Shown here piece after piece: positions 36,233-50,400 of a stretch of 64,000 nucleotides of DNA. The notes below the pieces were generated by a model. It saw only the letters and a program-made list of their open reading frames with translations. It had not been told where the DNA came from and made no database searches. The position numbers and the translations under genes are program-made. This DNA comes from Hypomesus transpacificus (taxonomy: Eukaryota; Chordata; Actinopteri; Osmeriformes; Osmeridae), in contig NC_061070.1 in assembly GCF_021917145.1 (NCBI RefSeq), positions 14,344,772 through 14,408,771 of the forward strand, read 5' to 3'. Numbering within the stretch: the first letter of the stretch is position 1; each line of letters opens with the position of its first letter.

Positions 36233-36300
36233 CAATTAGGCATATAATCCCATCTACCAGTTTGGTTCATTGATTACAGATTGGCGTAGGTGGCCAGCTG
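36233..36300. promoter_or_regulatory. Second candidate ATOH7 upstream element
   Basis: CAATTA (36233-36238), TAATCC (36245-36250), a TGATTA (36271-36276) and CAGCTG (36295-36300) lie close together about 1.6 kb upstream of ATOH7. The motifs are short, and the call rests on clustering alone. Confidence 0.25.
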
Positions 36301-38425
36301 CTGCGGTGTCTGTGGACCTACCACATCCTCCAGCCTTGCTTTTCCACTGACACAAATGATTGGCTTGTCTGGTGGTGAGGCAACCCTCTCTGCTAAAAGC
36401 CATATGTCATGCTAAAGCAGTGACCCTTCTACTCTGATGGTGTCAAGTATCATACAATGTCCTGATGGATGATAGATCTGTTAAGAGATTAGGAATGAAA
36501 CGTATGGTATACAAAAGGGGAAAGTGTAAAACGTACTGTTTGGATGATTTGTCTAGGTTTGAGTGAATGTCATTCTACCCTTTTAGTGGGGTGCATTTTC
36601 AAATGATGATCTGTGACTGTCAAGTTTGGGGCTTGACTCAAATATTACATTACATTCACCTTGAAGAGTTTTCTATCCTACACTAAATGGAAACCGATCA
36701 CTTCTGGCTAATCACACTTCATGCATCATGGTGCAGAAAATGGGGCAGAGACCTAAGGGTCTAAGTCATAAAAACCTCCCAGAGAATAACGCTGGGCCTC
36801 CTACATTACCTACTACTCTTATAAACATAAACTCTGGACCTTCATTATGATATTATGATTGGATATATTTCTAAAATGTTCAAATATGTCTTAAACCTTC
36901 TTACAATCAAATACAAATCTATCAGTCTGCAACACGTTCATCTAACAACAAGTAGCAGCTGGTGAAATGAGGCTTAGCAGTGTAAATAGGTCAAGTAAGG
37001 TGAATGTGATTTCATGCCTGTTTGAACTTTGCAGTTCTTAATTGGACAGTCAACATTTTGTAATTGTTGTGTATCTTGAAAAGACTAAATAAATAATCCA
37101 TGTACAATTTCAAAGGACAAAGTAACACTGTAATTCTGCAAAGCTGAATTGTTTTAATAAATACAACTTTATTCTCATTTTATATATATTTTACATATCA
37201 TAACTATTTTACATGGTGCAACTTTATCTTATTTGAACAGAAGCTTTTAAACATTTAACTTATCATTTGTTAGTTGTTAGCCAAACAAAAAATACCAAAT
37301 CAGTAGACAAATTGTAACACACAATTATATCTTTCAAAATAAAACGATATTACCGTAAAGACATAACAGAGGAGCCAAAGTTCCTCACTTTAAAAACTCA
37401 ACTCTGTAAAGTAAACATTATGTTTGTGTTTGAATGTTTAAAATGCAAAACCTTGAATGAGACTCTAGATGTGCAGTAAGGAGAACTACTATGACCAGAA
37501 CTTTGTGCTTGTATGGCAGTGAGAAGTAACAAAGCCTTTCTTCAGTGGGCTTGTTTTCATTTACTTAAGCATGCATAAACAATGGGGTGTAAAGGTGTGT
37601 GACGTTTTAAAAATAATGTTTCTTGAATTGAATATAAAAGGGAATCTAGATATAGTATACTCAAATTAAAGTTCAATTCAAATTATTGTAATATATTTTC
37701 ACAATCTACTCTTTAGCAAACATAAAATTGGTGAATCAGCCCACAAATTTTTCATTCTACTACATAATACTAACTTCAATACAATGTAATTTAATATACT
37801 CTAAGTTTACAGTAAAAATAAGTGGTGTGAAACCCATATAAATAGTAAAACTATGTATTTAAAACTATGCCATAAAAACAGGTTGAAGTGCTTAATGAAA
37901 GTCTGTACTCATTGTTAATCTATAATCTCACGATGATGCTACAAGGAAGTAGAAAACCTGAACTATCTATTATTCAAAACTCCAGAGGTGACTCATGAAC
38001 TAAGACTTTGCACATTGATCTTGCTTTGTGGGACAGTGTGTATAAGACAGTACAAATGATGCAGTTCAGTAGGAATGGCCACACCATTAGGTTGACAGTT
38101 TAACAAATACGATTCTTGATTCGGTGAAACAAAAATTCTCTGTTATTCTAATGTCAATATATCACATCTGACAACCACACAAATCACGGGACATTCTTCT
38201 CATATGGTAATCCTCTCTTTGTATTTCCCCTCACCTCACCTCCCCAGATATATGATGTATAGTTACATAATTCCAGATGTAGAAGATAACAGCTCATGCT
38301 ACCGTACATACTGGGTGAGCAGGCTACAGATGATTGTGGTTTAGACTTATGGAGCCAGTGCTGGTGGGGATAGTGTGTGTGGTGTCTTTGGATGTATGGT
38401 TGAACTAAGATGTCTCCTGTCCGGA

Positions 38426-41400
38426 TTACAGCTCCTCACTCTCCAGTGTGGCCTCCACAGGGGAGCTGGAGAACAGAATAGGGCTGTTGTCTGTGGTGGG
38501 GAAGGCAGACCTGATGTCCAGGCCTTGACCTGTCAGAACAGCATAGCGGCTTCCAGGGCGCTGAGACTTCTTCATGAGCACTGGGACCTGCTGGTGCCAC
38601 TGGGCTACAGATTTGAAAAAGCAATTTGAGTGAACTTGTTTCATCTCAATACTTTGCAGCAAGAACATGGGATGAGGGAGGGGATACGTACATAAAACTT
38701 ACCATAGATGTCTAGCCTAGCTGTGCATGATACGATACCAGCCTCGTTTTTAGCTGACACCGTGTACCAACCAGCATCCTCTTTCCTGGTTGGTTGAATT
38801 AAAAGGCAAACATAACCAGTGGCATCCTGATGCATGCTGAAATGAGACAAAACAATGTCAAAACACCAAAGTTATCATTTGTCCTATAGTGACTATACTG
38901 GGTATAATAGCAGTAAGTAACTGACTTGACTCTGTCCTTTGTGCAAGGGATGCTGTCATTGTCCTTCTTCCAGAAGATGACAGGAGGGGGCAGGCCCACC
39001 ACCCTGCACTCCAGTCTGACCGGAGTTCCCTCGGGGATACCAGTGTTCTGGAGCTTCTCAACAAACTGGGGTGGTTGCTTCATTTCTTTTTCTGAAGGAA
39101 AAAGGGAACAACAGCACTTTAGACCAAACTACCGTGTACTTTTTATGCCATTTTGAAAGGTCTTCATGATGAAATAGAATCAAAACCCTTAACCCTTTAC
39201 ATGGACAACATACCAACAACCTTTAGCTCCAGACAGAACGAGCTCTGTCCCGCTTTGTTGCTGGCGATGCAGGTGTATGTCCCTGCGTCATTCTGTGTCA
39301 GGGGGTCCATGACCAGTGAATGAACACCGTTCTCCCTCACCAGCATACGGTGGCAGAAGTCTGGATAGATGGGCCTTCCGTTAATCAACCACATCAGCTC
39401 TGGGTTTGGAAGGCCACTCACCTAAAAAATAAAATAAAAAAGGATTTCAACAGCACTTCCTGATTATCTTCTTTCAATTAATAATGTCTGTTATGTTACC
39501 TACCTTACAGTCTAACCTACACAGCTTGCCCTCATGGGCCAGCATATCTCCTGGAGCCTGCAGGAAGTGAGGTCGGAAAAAGCGTTCCTGGGTTTGCTCA
39601 CCCTCCTCCACTTCCTGTACACGGGCCCGTACTCTGTAGCCATGAGAGAAGAACGAGAAGAACATGTTACGCATGTTACAGTTCCGTACAAGCACACAAG
39701 CTACAGTAGGTGTAATTTCTGGTGTGGTTCTCTCATGAGAAACGCAAAATGCATTTGTTCACGTTTCTATCTTAGATGATGTATAGCTCATTAAAAATAA
39801 ATCCTGTTGTTGGTGCAGCCATTATTAGTAACACAGTAGGAGCTGCAGAAATGCTGTCTCTTCATGGTGCAGAGGGATCATTCTTACCTCTGCTGATCAC
39901 ACTGCACACTCAGTCCTGCTCACCTCTGAGAGTGAATCATGGGTGTCAGACGGTTTCGTACGGGACCGGTTTGGACGATCAAGTGACCGGAACAGCTGAT
40001 TCGTCCCTGGTGGGTTTTAAACAGTATGCCAGAATAAGCTTTGGGATCCAAGTGAAACAGGTGGCTTGCTGAGCATGAGTCGTACATGTGCTATACCTGG
40101 GGGTTAGCTGCCATGACAGTGTAGTTGCCGTCGTCATCATTGATGGTGGTCGCTATGTGGAGGGCACAGGTTCCATCCCCCTCTCTGATCTTCTTAAAGT
40201 GATCATTTTTACTCAGGATCTGCTTTCCATCCTTGAACCAATAAACCTTGAACAGACAGATGAGGAACAAGAGTAAAACTGTGTTTAACATTACTGGCTG
40301 TCATTTGTAAAATCTATATAAAATATTGCCTACTATTCGCAGTGCTACTCTGTGATGTATTACTCCCTCACCTTAGGTACGGGGATGCCAACGACTTTAC
40401 ATGAGAACGTGACTGGGACACCCTCCATGGCCCTAAAGTTCTTCAGCTTCTTGTCAAATATGGGGGCGATGCACTTCCCTGTGGGGATCTCATCGTGTTG
40501 CACCTCGTCGTCTGACTCCTCCACTGGTGTACGCTCCAGACGGAACTCTATCTCACTCATCAGTCTATGCTCAAAGTTGGACACTTTGTACTCCTAGAAC
40601 GAGGAAGTCCATGCTGTCAACATAATATTCATGGTCACGCTGATATTGTTAGTTGAGATAACTAAGAGATACATGCATGAATGGAAATCACATGAATGAT
40701 TTCAGATTTGGTTTAAAGGATCCCCAATCAATAATTGCAGATATGTATTTGACAAAAAATATTGTAACACTGTGAAATCTTAAATTCACTGTGTCAAAAA
40801 ATAACATTTCAATTGATAATGAGGTCTGAACAAGAATCACCAGGACACCATCACATCGTAAAAATAACTTTTTGGGACTGTTTTCACTGAACTGATCCTA
40901 GAACCAAATACTCATATAGTGTTTGTTAGACTGTAGGGAGAGTCATTATCAGTCTAGGAAAACACCTATTAGTGTTAAAGCCACAGCCTGTTGGCTCTGT
41001 AATAGCCCAAATGGTCAATGTCGACTGGACATTTTTACAGATTGTCGCTTTAAACCTTCACAATAGCCATGCAGCAGCATTCCTACTATCATTCTTGGAG
41101 GGATGGAACAGTTAACAGAGAGGACATTTAAAAATTAAAATATTTGCCAGAATTGGATTCCATAGAACTAAAGACTTACAAACTCAAACCCAATTGTGTG
41201 AGCATTGGACAGTTTTTTATAACGCAAGGAAACACCAAACTATTGAAAATTGTTTGGGACATTTACACATTACAGGTTCCTATTTACAGTGAAGACTCCT
41301 AATAAGAAGTACTATTGTTCTTAAGCACTTGGGTTGATTTCAATTTAAGTACAGAAATACATGAAGATATTGAGGTGTTTCTAAATGTAGGGGCATTATG

Positions 41401-44400
41401 AAAAATTAAATGAACAGGGAGTATGATTGGCTTCTAATGTAGTAAACGGGAAATCAGCAGGTGGCCTGGTAAACTGGATATGACTTCAAATGAGATAATC
41501 TGCTGAAATGTCTTCGATGTATATAATAACTAAATGTATGAATTGTTTCTGATACACTAACAATATACTTACTCTATTTATATATATTTTTTTACTACTA
41601 CATGCGATTTATTGACAAAAGGTTAAATGTGCGATTAGAATGATTAACCATATATCAACTGAAAGTCGAGTATCCATACTTTAGGACTGCTTGTTAAGCA
41701 AAGCAATGCTAGTGAGGGAGAGTAGGTCATTGTACCTCATCATAGTTAAAGACAGTAGCGGGAATGTTTGGTCCAAGGGGTCTGCTTGCTGTTTTCCCCT
41801 CATTAGTCGGCTTCTATGAGAGGATAGGGATGAATGATGAACACCAATGTAGACACACATACACGCACGCGCAGATGAACACTGTGATGCATACAGATCA
41901 CACTCACACATGATCACTTATTAGTGACTAGGTACCACTAATGAGTGATGTGTGATTGAAATGCATGAAGTTACAGGGACACACAGGTGATGAATGATTA
42001 TGGGAAATGAATGATCTGGAGAGGAGTGATTGCCTACACTCTGCTATTGTTGGGTTTAGGTTAGCTAATCCAGATATTACCTCACGATTTTCTCAGTTTC
42101 ACTGAGATTTCTGAATCAAACTGAAAATAGTCCTTGTTTAAGAAAACTAAATAATAAAACAGGGTATAAATCATGCTGTTTCTCCTTGATGCCTTTTACA
42201 ATTCAAACACTTGTTTTGTTCATTCATTGGTCACACTCCAAGCCACATCCGCAATGTATGCAATACCTAGATGCATATTGCAAGATCACAACCATTCTAG
42301 AGATACGATGTGCTTGAATAACTGTACTGTTCCAGAGATCTTCACTACCTGTTGTAAAAAACGCGTGGCGTCATCTTTGAACCAAAGCTTTTTCTCTATA
42401 TCTTGAAAGAGGGACTCTCTGCTGTCTCGAATGTCATCGTCTGACAATAAACGAGTCCTGGGCATCCTCTTCAGTATGCCTTGAGGAGGCCTGTGGACAA
42501 CAAGTTTGTACATACAATCAACCAATATGACATTGTGACATTTTAGGAAATACTCGGTTGATGATTGGCTAAAGGGTAAGATGACTTACCCTGCTGGAGC
42601 GCTTCTGGGCAGGCCCATGGAGTTGGTGGGTTGTGAAGTGTGCAGAGAGGGCAAGACGGAGCTGAGGAAGGCTACGGGGTTCTGAATTGGGCTTGGGGTG
42701 GAGCTGCTGGAGGTGGGGGAAGAGGCCTGGGGGGGCGACTGTGACCGTAGAGCAAATACAGAGTTGAGGAAGGCTGCGGGTACCAGGGTGGGAGAGGACA
42801 TGAAGCTGAGGGGGCTGGTGGGGCTGGTGGGGGACTTCAGCACCCTGGTGGGGAAGACCCTGGGCGGGGGGGAGAAGGGAGTGGAGGTGGGGGACTTGGC
42901 TGTGGAGGATAGGAGCTCAGCGGCAAGCTCATTGAGCAGGGGAACAGGGGACTCTGTCGGAGAGGGACTCCTGACTGGAGAGAGGCTCTGGGCAGCGATG
43001 AACTCCTTTGGCCTAGCGTAGTTGAAGCTCTGGGATGTGGGGGCCAAGTTCATTAGGGAAGCATGGGTGCTTCTCAGCATGGGATAGGGGGAGGTATCCT
43101 GAAGGGACGTGGGGACTTTGTTAAAAGAAGCAGGGATGGAGCTGAGTGATGCTGCGGGGGCTGTGCTCAGATGTGGGGTGGAGGGGGAGCTAAACTGGGG
43201 GGTGGTGGGTAGGGTCCTAGGCAGGGATGAAGGGGCTAGATTCAGATGAGATGCGTGAATTGTGTTCATCTGGGTAACAGCTGCTACACTGAAGGGGTGT
43301 GTGTGTGTTGTATTCATGTAGTGTGCAGGAGTTGTTGTCAGTTGAGGGGCAGGGGGAGGTGACGTAATGAGAGGAGCTGTTTTCAGAAGGGGAGGGGATG
43401 GCAGGGTGCTCTTAGGTGGAGTAGTGGCGGAGTTCAAGTGAGGTGCAAATGTGATGCTTTGCAGTGGTGCAGGCATAGTGCTCACTAGCGGTGCAATGGT
43501 GGTGTGTAGTCTGGTCACAGGAATGGAGGTCAGTGAAGATGTGGGGGCTGTGGTAAATACAGGTGCATTAGATGTCTGCATGAATGTGGGAATGGGTGGG
43601 GGATATAGGCTTGGTTCAGACTGGGACTTAGGCTGAAATGGGGACTGAGGCTGGAACTGGGGTTGGGGCTGGAACTGCGTTGTGGGCTGAGGCTGGGGCT
43701 GGGGCTGGGGCTGAGACTGAGGCTGGAACTGGGGCTGGAATTGGGCCTGGAACTGGGGCTGTGGCTGGGGCTGGGGCTGGGGCTGAGGCTGGGGCTGGGG
43801 CTGGGGCTGGGGCTGGGGCTGAGGCTGGAACTGGGGCTGGGGCTGGGGCTGGGGCTGAGGCTGGAACTGGGGCTGGGGCTGAGGTTGAGGCTGGAACTGA
43901 GGCTGGGACTGGGGCAGGGGCTGGACAAGGGGCTGAGGTTGGACCAGGGGCTGAGGCCGGGGCTGGGATGGCAAATTGACCTGGATCTGAGACTGGGGTT
44001 CTGCTTGGGGCAGAGGCTGAACCTGTGACTTTGATTGGTGGGGGTGGTGGTGGTGGTGTGCCTTTGCTTGCCAGTTTGAGGCCTCCTTCTGGTTTGAGGG
44101 TTCACCCTCCTGTTGCTGTTCCATCAGGACCTGATCGTGGAGGAGCTGGAGTTGGACCGGGTCCCTGAGTAATGGTCAAAATAAGGATGGAAAACAAAGG
44201 TATCAGATATGTAAATGAACATTGCAGGCTGAACACAACGTTTTACATTCAGTGTGATCTTCACACAGTTGAAAAGCACACAACAATTTCCTGCCCATTT
44301 ATGGGATACCAGTAGGCAACACTAAAACGCAACATTATTTGATTTGTCTTTCCACAACAGTACCGTACTGATAAACATGCTGCAAATCCAGTTTGAATTA

Positions 44401-47400
44401 CATTACTTACCACTTGCATGCCATGCAAAATGTCCGATAGTAACTGTTGCACCAAACTTTCAAATATTGAAAGTTATGTAGATATTGAAATATCTACACA
44501 AAATCGTAACACTGCAATTACATATAATATGTCCCATCTATTCTTTTATGCAGTTGAAAACTCCACATAGCCAAGCCGAGATGTGTTCAGTAGTATTCAA
44601 ACTATAGCTGCTCCACCAGTGATTCAGAGTATAGCTGCTCTAACAAATTCTCAAGAAGTTTCCTCCCACATTCAGTGTTTACTTTTCTAAAAACAACCGA
44701 CCAAACCCTACCTACCGTATTTCAAAATAAGAACCACAAGACCAAGACAACCTTTGCTCATACAGACATAAACAGTAGAAGAGCAAATAGTTTGATGTCT
44801 GTTCGCTCACTTCATCATTTTATACACTTTGGTCACACTCACAGCTTTGGTTTGGCCAGTACTGGTGGCGGTTCTTTGTTGGCTGATGCCTGATCCATAT
44901 CTTCATTTGATTGGCTGTTGGATGCGTCACTATCCTCATCCTCCTCATCCTCTGGCAGTTTGAAGTGAACACGTAGTCCCACCCTGGAGCCGGACCGAGG
45001 CTCTTTGTGGTTTACCAGGACCCCAGACTTCAGGCAGGATGAGGTTGGGGGGTCTGGCAGTGGCACAACAGTGGGGTTAACATTCTGGTGGTTGACTGTC
45101 CCCTCCCCTTTAGGTGACCCAACAATGGCTGCCTTAGGTCTAGAATCTTCCTGACCATTTTTAAAGCTTGTGCTTTGGGACTCGGTCGTCAGTGGGCTTG
45201 TGAAGGGTTTGTAAAATGAGGCCCCCTCATGAGTCTTTTGGGCGTCTGGACGCACCATCGTGGAGCCTGGCAGGTCTTGGTGGAGGGAGCTGAGGTTAAG
45301 GGGATCCAGGCTGGGGAGACTGATGCTGAGAGGGTCCTGCCGCAGCATGCTGGAGCGGTGAGGGTCTAGACGCAGAGTACTGGTGCTCAGAGGGTCCAGG
45401 CGTAGGCTACTGGAGTTGAGAGGGTCCAAGCGGATGGTGCTGGAGTGTGGCTTGATGCTCATAGAGCTCTCAGACTGAGGTTTGAGGAGTTCAGATAGTG
45501 AAGGCTCTGTGAGTTGACTGGCTTGCACATGATTGCTGTTATTGCCATTGCCTAGGGAAGTGCAGGCAGGTAGATAAATAAACTGCAACAAATACTGAGA
45601 AATATTGTCTAACAAATACTATAATTTTCAGTGTATATTAGAGGACATTACCTTTTACCCTCAGTGAAGCAATACTGGACACAGTTCCATACTTGTTGCT
45701 TGCAGTGCAAGTAAATGTACCAGAATCTTCAGGGAAAACTTCAGAAATGACCAAAGTGCATATCTCCTCTACAATTAATGCAAATGAGATATACACATTT
45801 GACATCATACAATTAGCAGAGAGACATTTTAGATAACATTTGACACTGGCCTTTAAAAAACATAATAACAGTGGAATTTTAACACTCAGAGGAAGTTAAA
45901 CATTAAACGTCAGAGCCGCTACAGAGCAGTTCTTTCCAATCACAAGATCTTGCCGTTAGCTAAGACCCCGTTTGACAAGCTGCCTTATATGGGCCAAAGT
46001 CAGGACAAACAACTCTGGCGTATGTTTAGGGGGGTTAGAAAGGAGACAGACCACACCAGACTCTCTATAAACATCTCAGGAGAGTGAGGGTGTGCACTGT
46101 TGTAAAGTGCACTTTCACATGTACTGCAAATGAGCTGTTTTTTCTGAGAGGTGCACAAATCATGTTCAAGAGATGCTGAAATAATTCATGGAATTTTTAC
46201 CTGACTCTGCCATGGATCTAGGCTCTGAAAATAAGAAAACAGGATATAACTTTTACATTCATGGATATTAATAAGAAATTATATTTATTTTTTACGTAGC
46301 GCAAGTCAAACAAGGAAAATATTAGATATCCACAAGAATGACTAAGTATCAGCAATTTAAGCATTTAGATATGGATTAAGTACTATGTATAATTATTCAC
46401 ATGTATTAACTATGGTTTATTCCCCCACAAATGGAAGGAAAGAAAATATGGAAATAAGGTAGTAGTGTCTCATAGGCACCTAAACACATTGTAAACTTAC
46501 TCTTCTGTAAGATTCTGAAGTCAGGGGAGTCCTCGAGAGCAATTCCATCTCTGTACCAGCTGACTTTGGGGGAGGGCACCCCCTTTACACGGCCCTCTAG
46601 CACCACCAGCTGGCCCTCCAACGACGACAGGTCCTGCAGAGACTGGGGGTACAAAACTTTTGGTTAAACCTCACTTTCAGATCGATTTTATGAATACATT
46701 TGATATAATTGTAACTCCTCAGATATGATCTGTTGTATTATATCTCTGTAAACAATCTGGAGATTATTTGGTGGAGGTTTACCTTTGTGAATACAGGAGC
46801 AGCCATGATAGGTCTAAGGTCTAATTCTTGAAGGTGAATCTCGTTGGAATTCTGATTCTGGATGCAGGAATAAAACAAAAAGGTTACACTAATACATTAT
46901 AACAGACATTTTTTAAATGTGTTTGGTCAAATACTAAGAACTTCATAAAGATCCTGAGCAGAAATTACCTCAGGGGGAGTTGTTTGTGTGGGAGCCACTT
47001 GGATGGGCAGTGCAGTGGAGACCACCTGGGTCAGTGGTAGAGTTGTAGTAGTAAGCACAGGTAGCAGTATGGACGTTGCCAAAGCAGCTAAAGGTCTCGG
47101 CTTGTCCTGTGCGAGTGTAGATTCTGTATTTACAGATGACAGTGTCGGAACCTCCTGGACAGGTGCTGTCACTTCCAGGGCGTCTGCCCGTGCAAAGCCC
47201 TCCTGATCAGGTATTGCAGGTGGTATTTCCAGAACAGGAATCACAGTGGTTGTTGTCTGAAGAGGTAGAGAGGATGTGGTCATGAGACCAGATGGCTTTG
47301 AGGAGACTTCATGTTGAGGCTCCTCATAATTCTCTGAGTGGTGGTCTTCCACATCAACAGACACCGCTGTATTGGCCACCACAGGTACAAATGGGGCCAG

Positions 47401-50400
47401 TTGGGCTGTTTTGCTCTTCAGTCTTTGGGTTTATAGAGGAAAAAAACACATTTTCATTATAATAGTATTCTAAATGCGTCTGTATAATTTTATCTTTCAA
47501 TAACATTTTATAGTGAGAAAAGGTATTCACTGTGCTGCATGTTCAAAACGTTGTTCCCCATCAGAGTCTGTGGAGGAGGCTCCTGCAAACATCAACAAAA
47601 GCTGTTGTTGTTACTAAACAGAAGACAGCACTTTTGAAACAAGGTGTCTTGAAGGTCACAACAGTGGTCACCTTCTATGTAGATCTCTGCAGAGGTGGAG
47701 TCTGTGCCGTAGAAGTTTGAGGCGAAGCAGGAGTAACGCCCAGTGTCTTCCTCAAACGCCTCTGCAATGATCAGAGAGTGTAGCTCGCCGTTGTTGATAA
47801 TCTGAATATCCGGGCTGTTCTCCAGCTCCTTCCCCTCACAAAACCATCTGCGCAACACAATACAAATATGCTTGACAATTCCACCTCACACTGCACTTTC
47901 CTCTATTGGGTGATCATGAGCGACTTGCAGTATGCTCACTGTTTCCCTGGCTGACTGCCAGTAAGTAAAACTATACCCAGTTCAGGGGAACAGCTATGCC
48001 TTTCCCTGTAAAAGAAGCCACACCAGTCTTTAGTGCCAGTAAATGTCCACTAATCATGCACTATGGTGAGCATAATTGATGTGAATGGGAACACTTGTTT
48101 GATAAGAACCACTCAATGGTTATGACTGAATCAATACTTAAGCTTTCGTTCTCATGGGTGTCTTCCCAGCCTCTCTGGATCTATGACTCTATTCTGGGTG
48201 GATGAGGTTATCATGCTGTCAAAGACGTCCCCTAAACATGTGGATAGTGTGGATGTTACCCTCTCGTCAACATATACTGTATCATGTCAGTTAAAGTTAA
48301 ATTTTGTATATTTTATTTGACCTTGAAATAAGTGAGCAAATGTAATCCATGGTACACCAGATACTGTAGGTGTTTTCAGTGATATATTCATAGGTCAGGA
48401 TATCTGGGCTCATTCCAAGTCTTCTGATCTAGTTTTCAAAATGACCTCAACCCAACCAGGCCCTCTGCTGTGCCACTCTGCAGGTCTGAGTTTGATCCCT
48501 GGGTGCAATGTAGGCGACATTACTGGAATGTACTGCCCGTGTTCCATCTGGCAATGCGTGTCATTTTCTAATGTGTAAGGCTCTAATTTGAAAGTATGAG
48601 TAGCAGAGGAATTGGCTTGTGTTTGCAGACGCTGTCTTCTGCACCTGTCAGACCTATTTTGTCTCTGGACTCCAACACTACTGAGGAAAGCCCCCCCAGG
48701 AAAGCCTTGTGGTGCCTACCACTGTGACTGGGTGTCCCAACAACGTACGCACAAAACTAAACATAGACTAAGAATACGTACAATACTATCTCCTGACACC
48801 ACAGACACTGAACCCTGTGATACAAAGATACGATATCAAGCAGGCTGATGTCACAAATTCACATCACGGCAACTCAAATGACTCCAGAACTACATTCAGT
48901 ACCATATTACAAACGTTTCATATGACTAAAAACATTACAGGACCATTCAATTTGTTGTGAACATTAGTGTCCTAGTTATGTAAAAAGTAAGTTTAAACTG
49001 CACACAAATACACACTTACCGTCATATCAGTGGTTTTACCGAATTACTTGTCCATGTTTGCGTCAACAATGTCGTCAATTCCATTATCAAACCCAAGTGC
49101 TCTGCACAGTGCCAGTGCCATCTAAAAATGGCAGGGCGCTAAATTTTCACTGACAAGAACATGTCAGTCGGTGAATCGTTACCAGTGGGACCAGCAGCCT
49201 CGCACTGACCACTCTGCTCATCCAACTGTGTTTGTCTTTCTATTCAAGCAAGAATTCATTCTCAACCCAGACAACTGTTCAACCTTTCACATTCCTCTGA
49301 TGTTTTGAGCAAATAGGTCACATTAGGGGTTATGAAGACTAAGTGTAGTTACACCTCAAGTAGTATTTGACAGTTTAAAGAATCTCTTATCCAAATTAAT
49401 TTTTACGCTTTAGGACTTTGACAAGACACTAGGATGATCTAATGTTCCAGGCATAACCAAGAACACACATACACAGGATTCAGTGTCAGCTGTTTGCTGG
49501 TGTCACCTGTCAGACTGCACTCTTAGTGACTCAGAAAAAAGCAACATTTGCCTGAACAGAAATAATACCTCATAACTTTTCACAATGAATGTATCTGACT
49601 AAACTAAAATTACCTTTTTAGAAGTCTAAAAGGTTCTCTTGTGTCTGTTTAACTCTATTTCCTATTGAGGTTAAGGATGTTCAGTACGCATAAAGTATTC
49701 TGTTAAGCATCAGGGATGTTCGGAGCTATATTTGCCATATTGAAATGAAAACCAACCATCTAAGTTAATCTTGGTTGATGATAACAACACACACATGGCT
49801 CATCTTGATATCCAGAAACCTTAGTGAAGTTCTAACCAAGCACATTTTTTACCACTGAGTGTCCTGAGCTCATTTACAAAACAAACACATCTAAGAGAAG
49901 CTGTAACATTTCAAACTGTAGTGAATAATTATAGCTACCGTGGAGTAGAAGGTACAATGTAACATTTCTAATCCAAATAGTTTGGCTATAACAAGTAGTT
50001 TGTGGTTTTGCAGACTTTTTGTTTTGTTTTGCTTTGCCTTACCGGACTTCAGGCATGGGAAGTCCTCTTACGATGCAGTCCAACTGGACCTTGATGCCTT
50101 CTGCAACTTCCCTGCTTTTCAGTTTTTGGATGAAGCAAGGCGGTTCACAGACAGGTTCTGCTCTGTAGGTGTTCTCTGCAAGGACAGGGTTCTCGGTCTC
50201 CTCCACCTCCGTCCCCCCAGACTCATACTGATCCTCTGTAGTCCTGCAGTCCTGCATGGTGAGCTCCCCGGGCGATGCATGGTCAAACTCAGCTGGGTCC
50301 ATCTGGTTCTCAGGCTGGCAGCCGAAGGCAGGAGCAGGCCTCTCCATCTCTTGAGGTAGAATAGGTCTCTCCCTGTCCTCTGTGTTGAGGGCGAACACAG

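Larger units (their letters stand above)
34737..38425. other. ATOH7-MYPN spacer and MYPN 3' UTR
   Basis: No gene-like frame. Two blocks with many homeodomain and E-box motifs (35209-35410 and 36233-36300) are listed separately. The MYPN 3' UTR probably extends from 38425 to about 37155, with a minus-strand AATAAA at 37168-37173. The rest is AT-rich, with no recognised repeats. Confidence 0.5.

Noticed and set aside
43638-44028. Gly/Ala- and Leu/Gly-rich plus-strand frames opposite MYPN
   Set aside because: By-products of the 6-bp GGCTGG period; no homology, no exon structure, and MYPN is clearly on the minus strand.
48470-48560. Possible tRNA-like B box (GAGTTTGATCCCTGGG) in a MYPN intron
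   Set aside because: No A box at the right distance and no SINE body; too weak to call.
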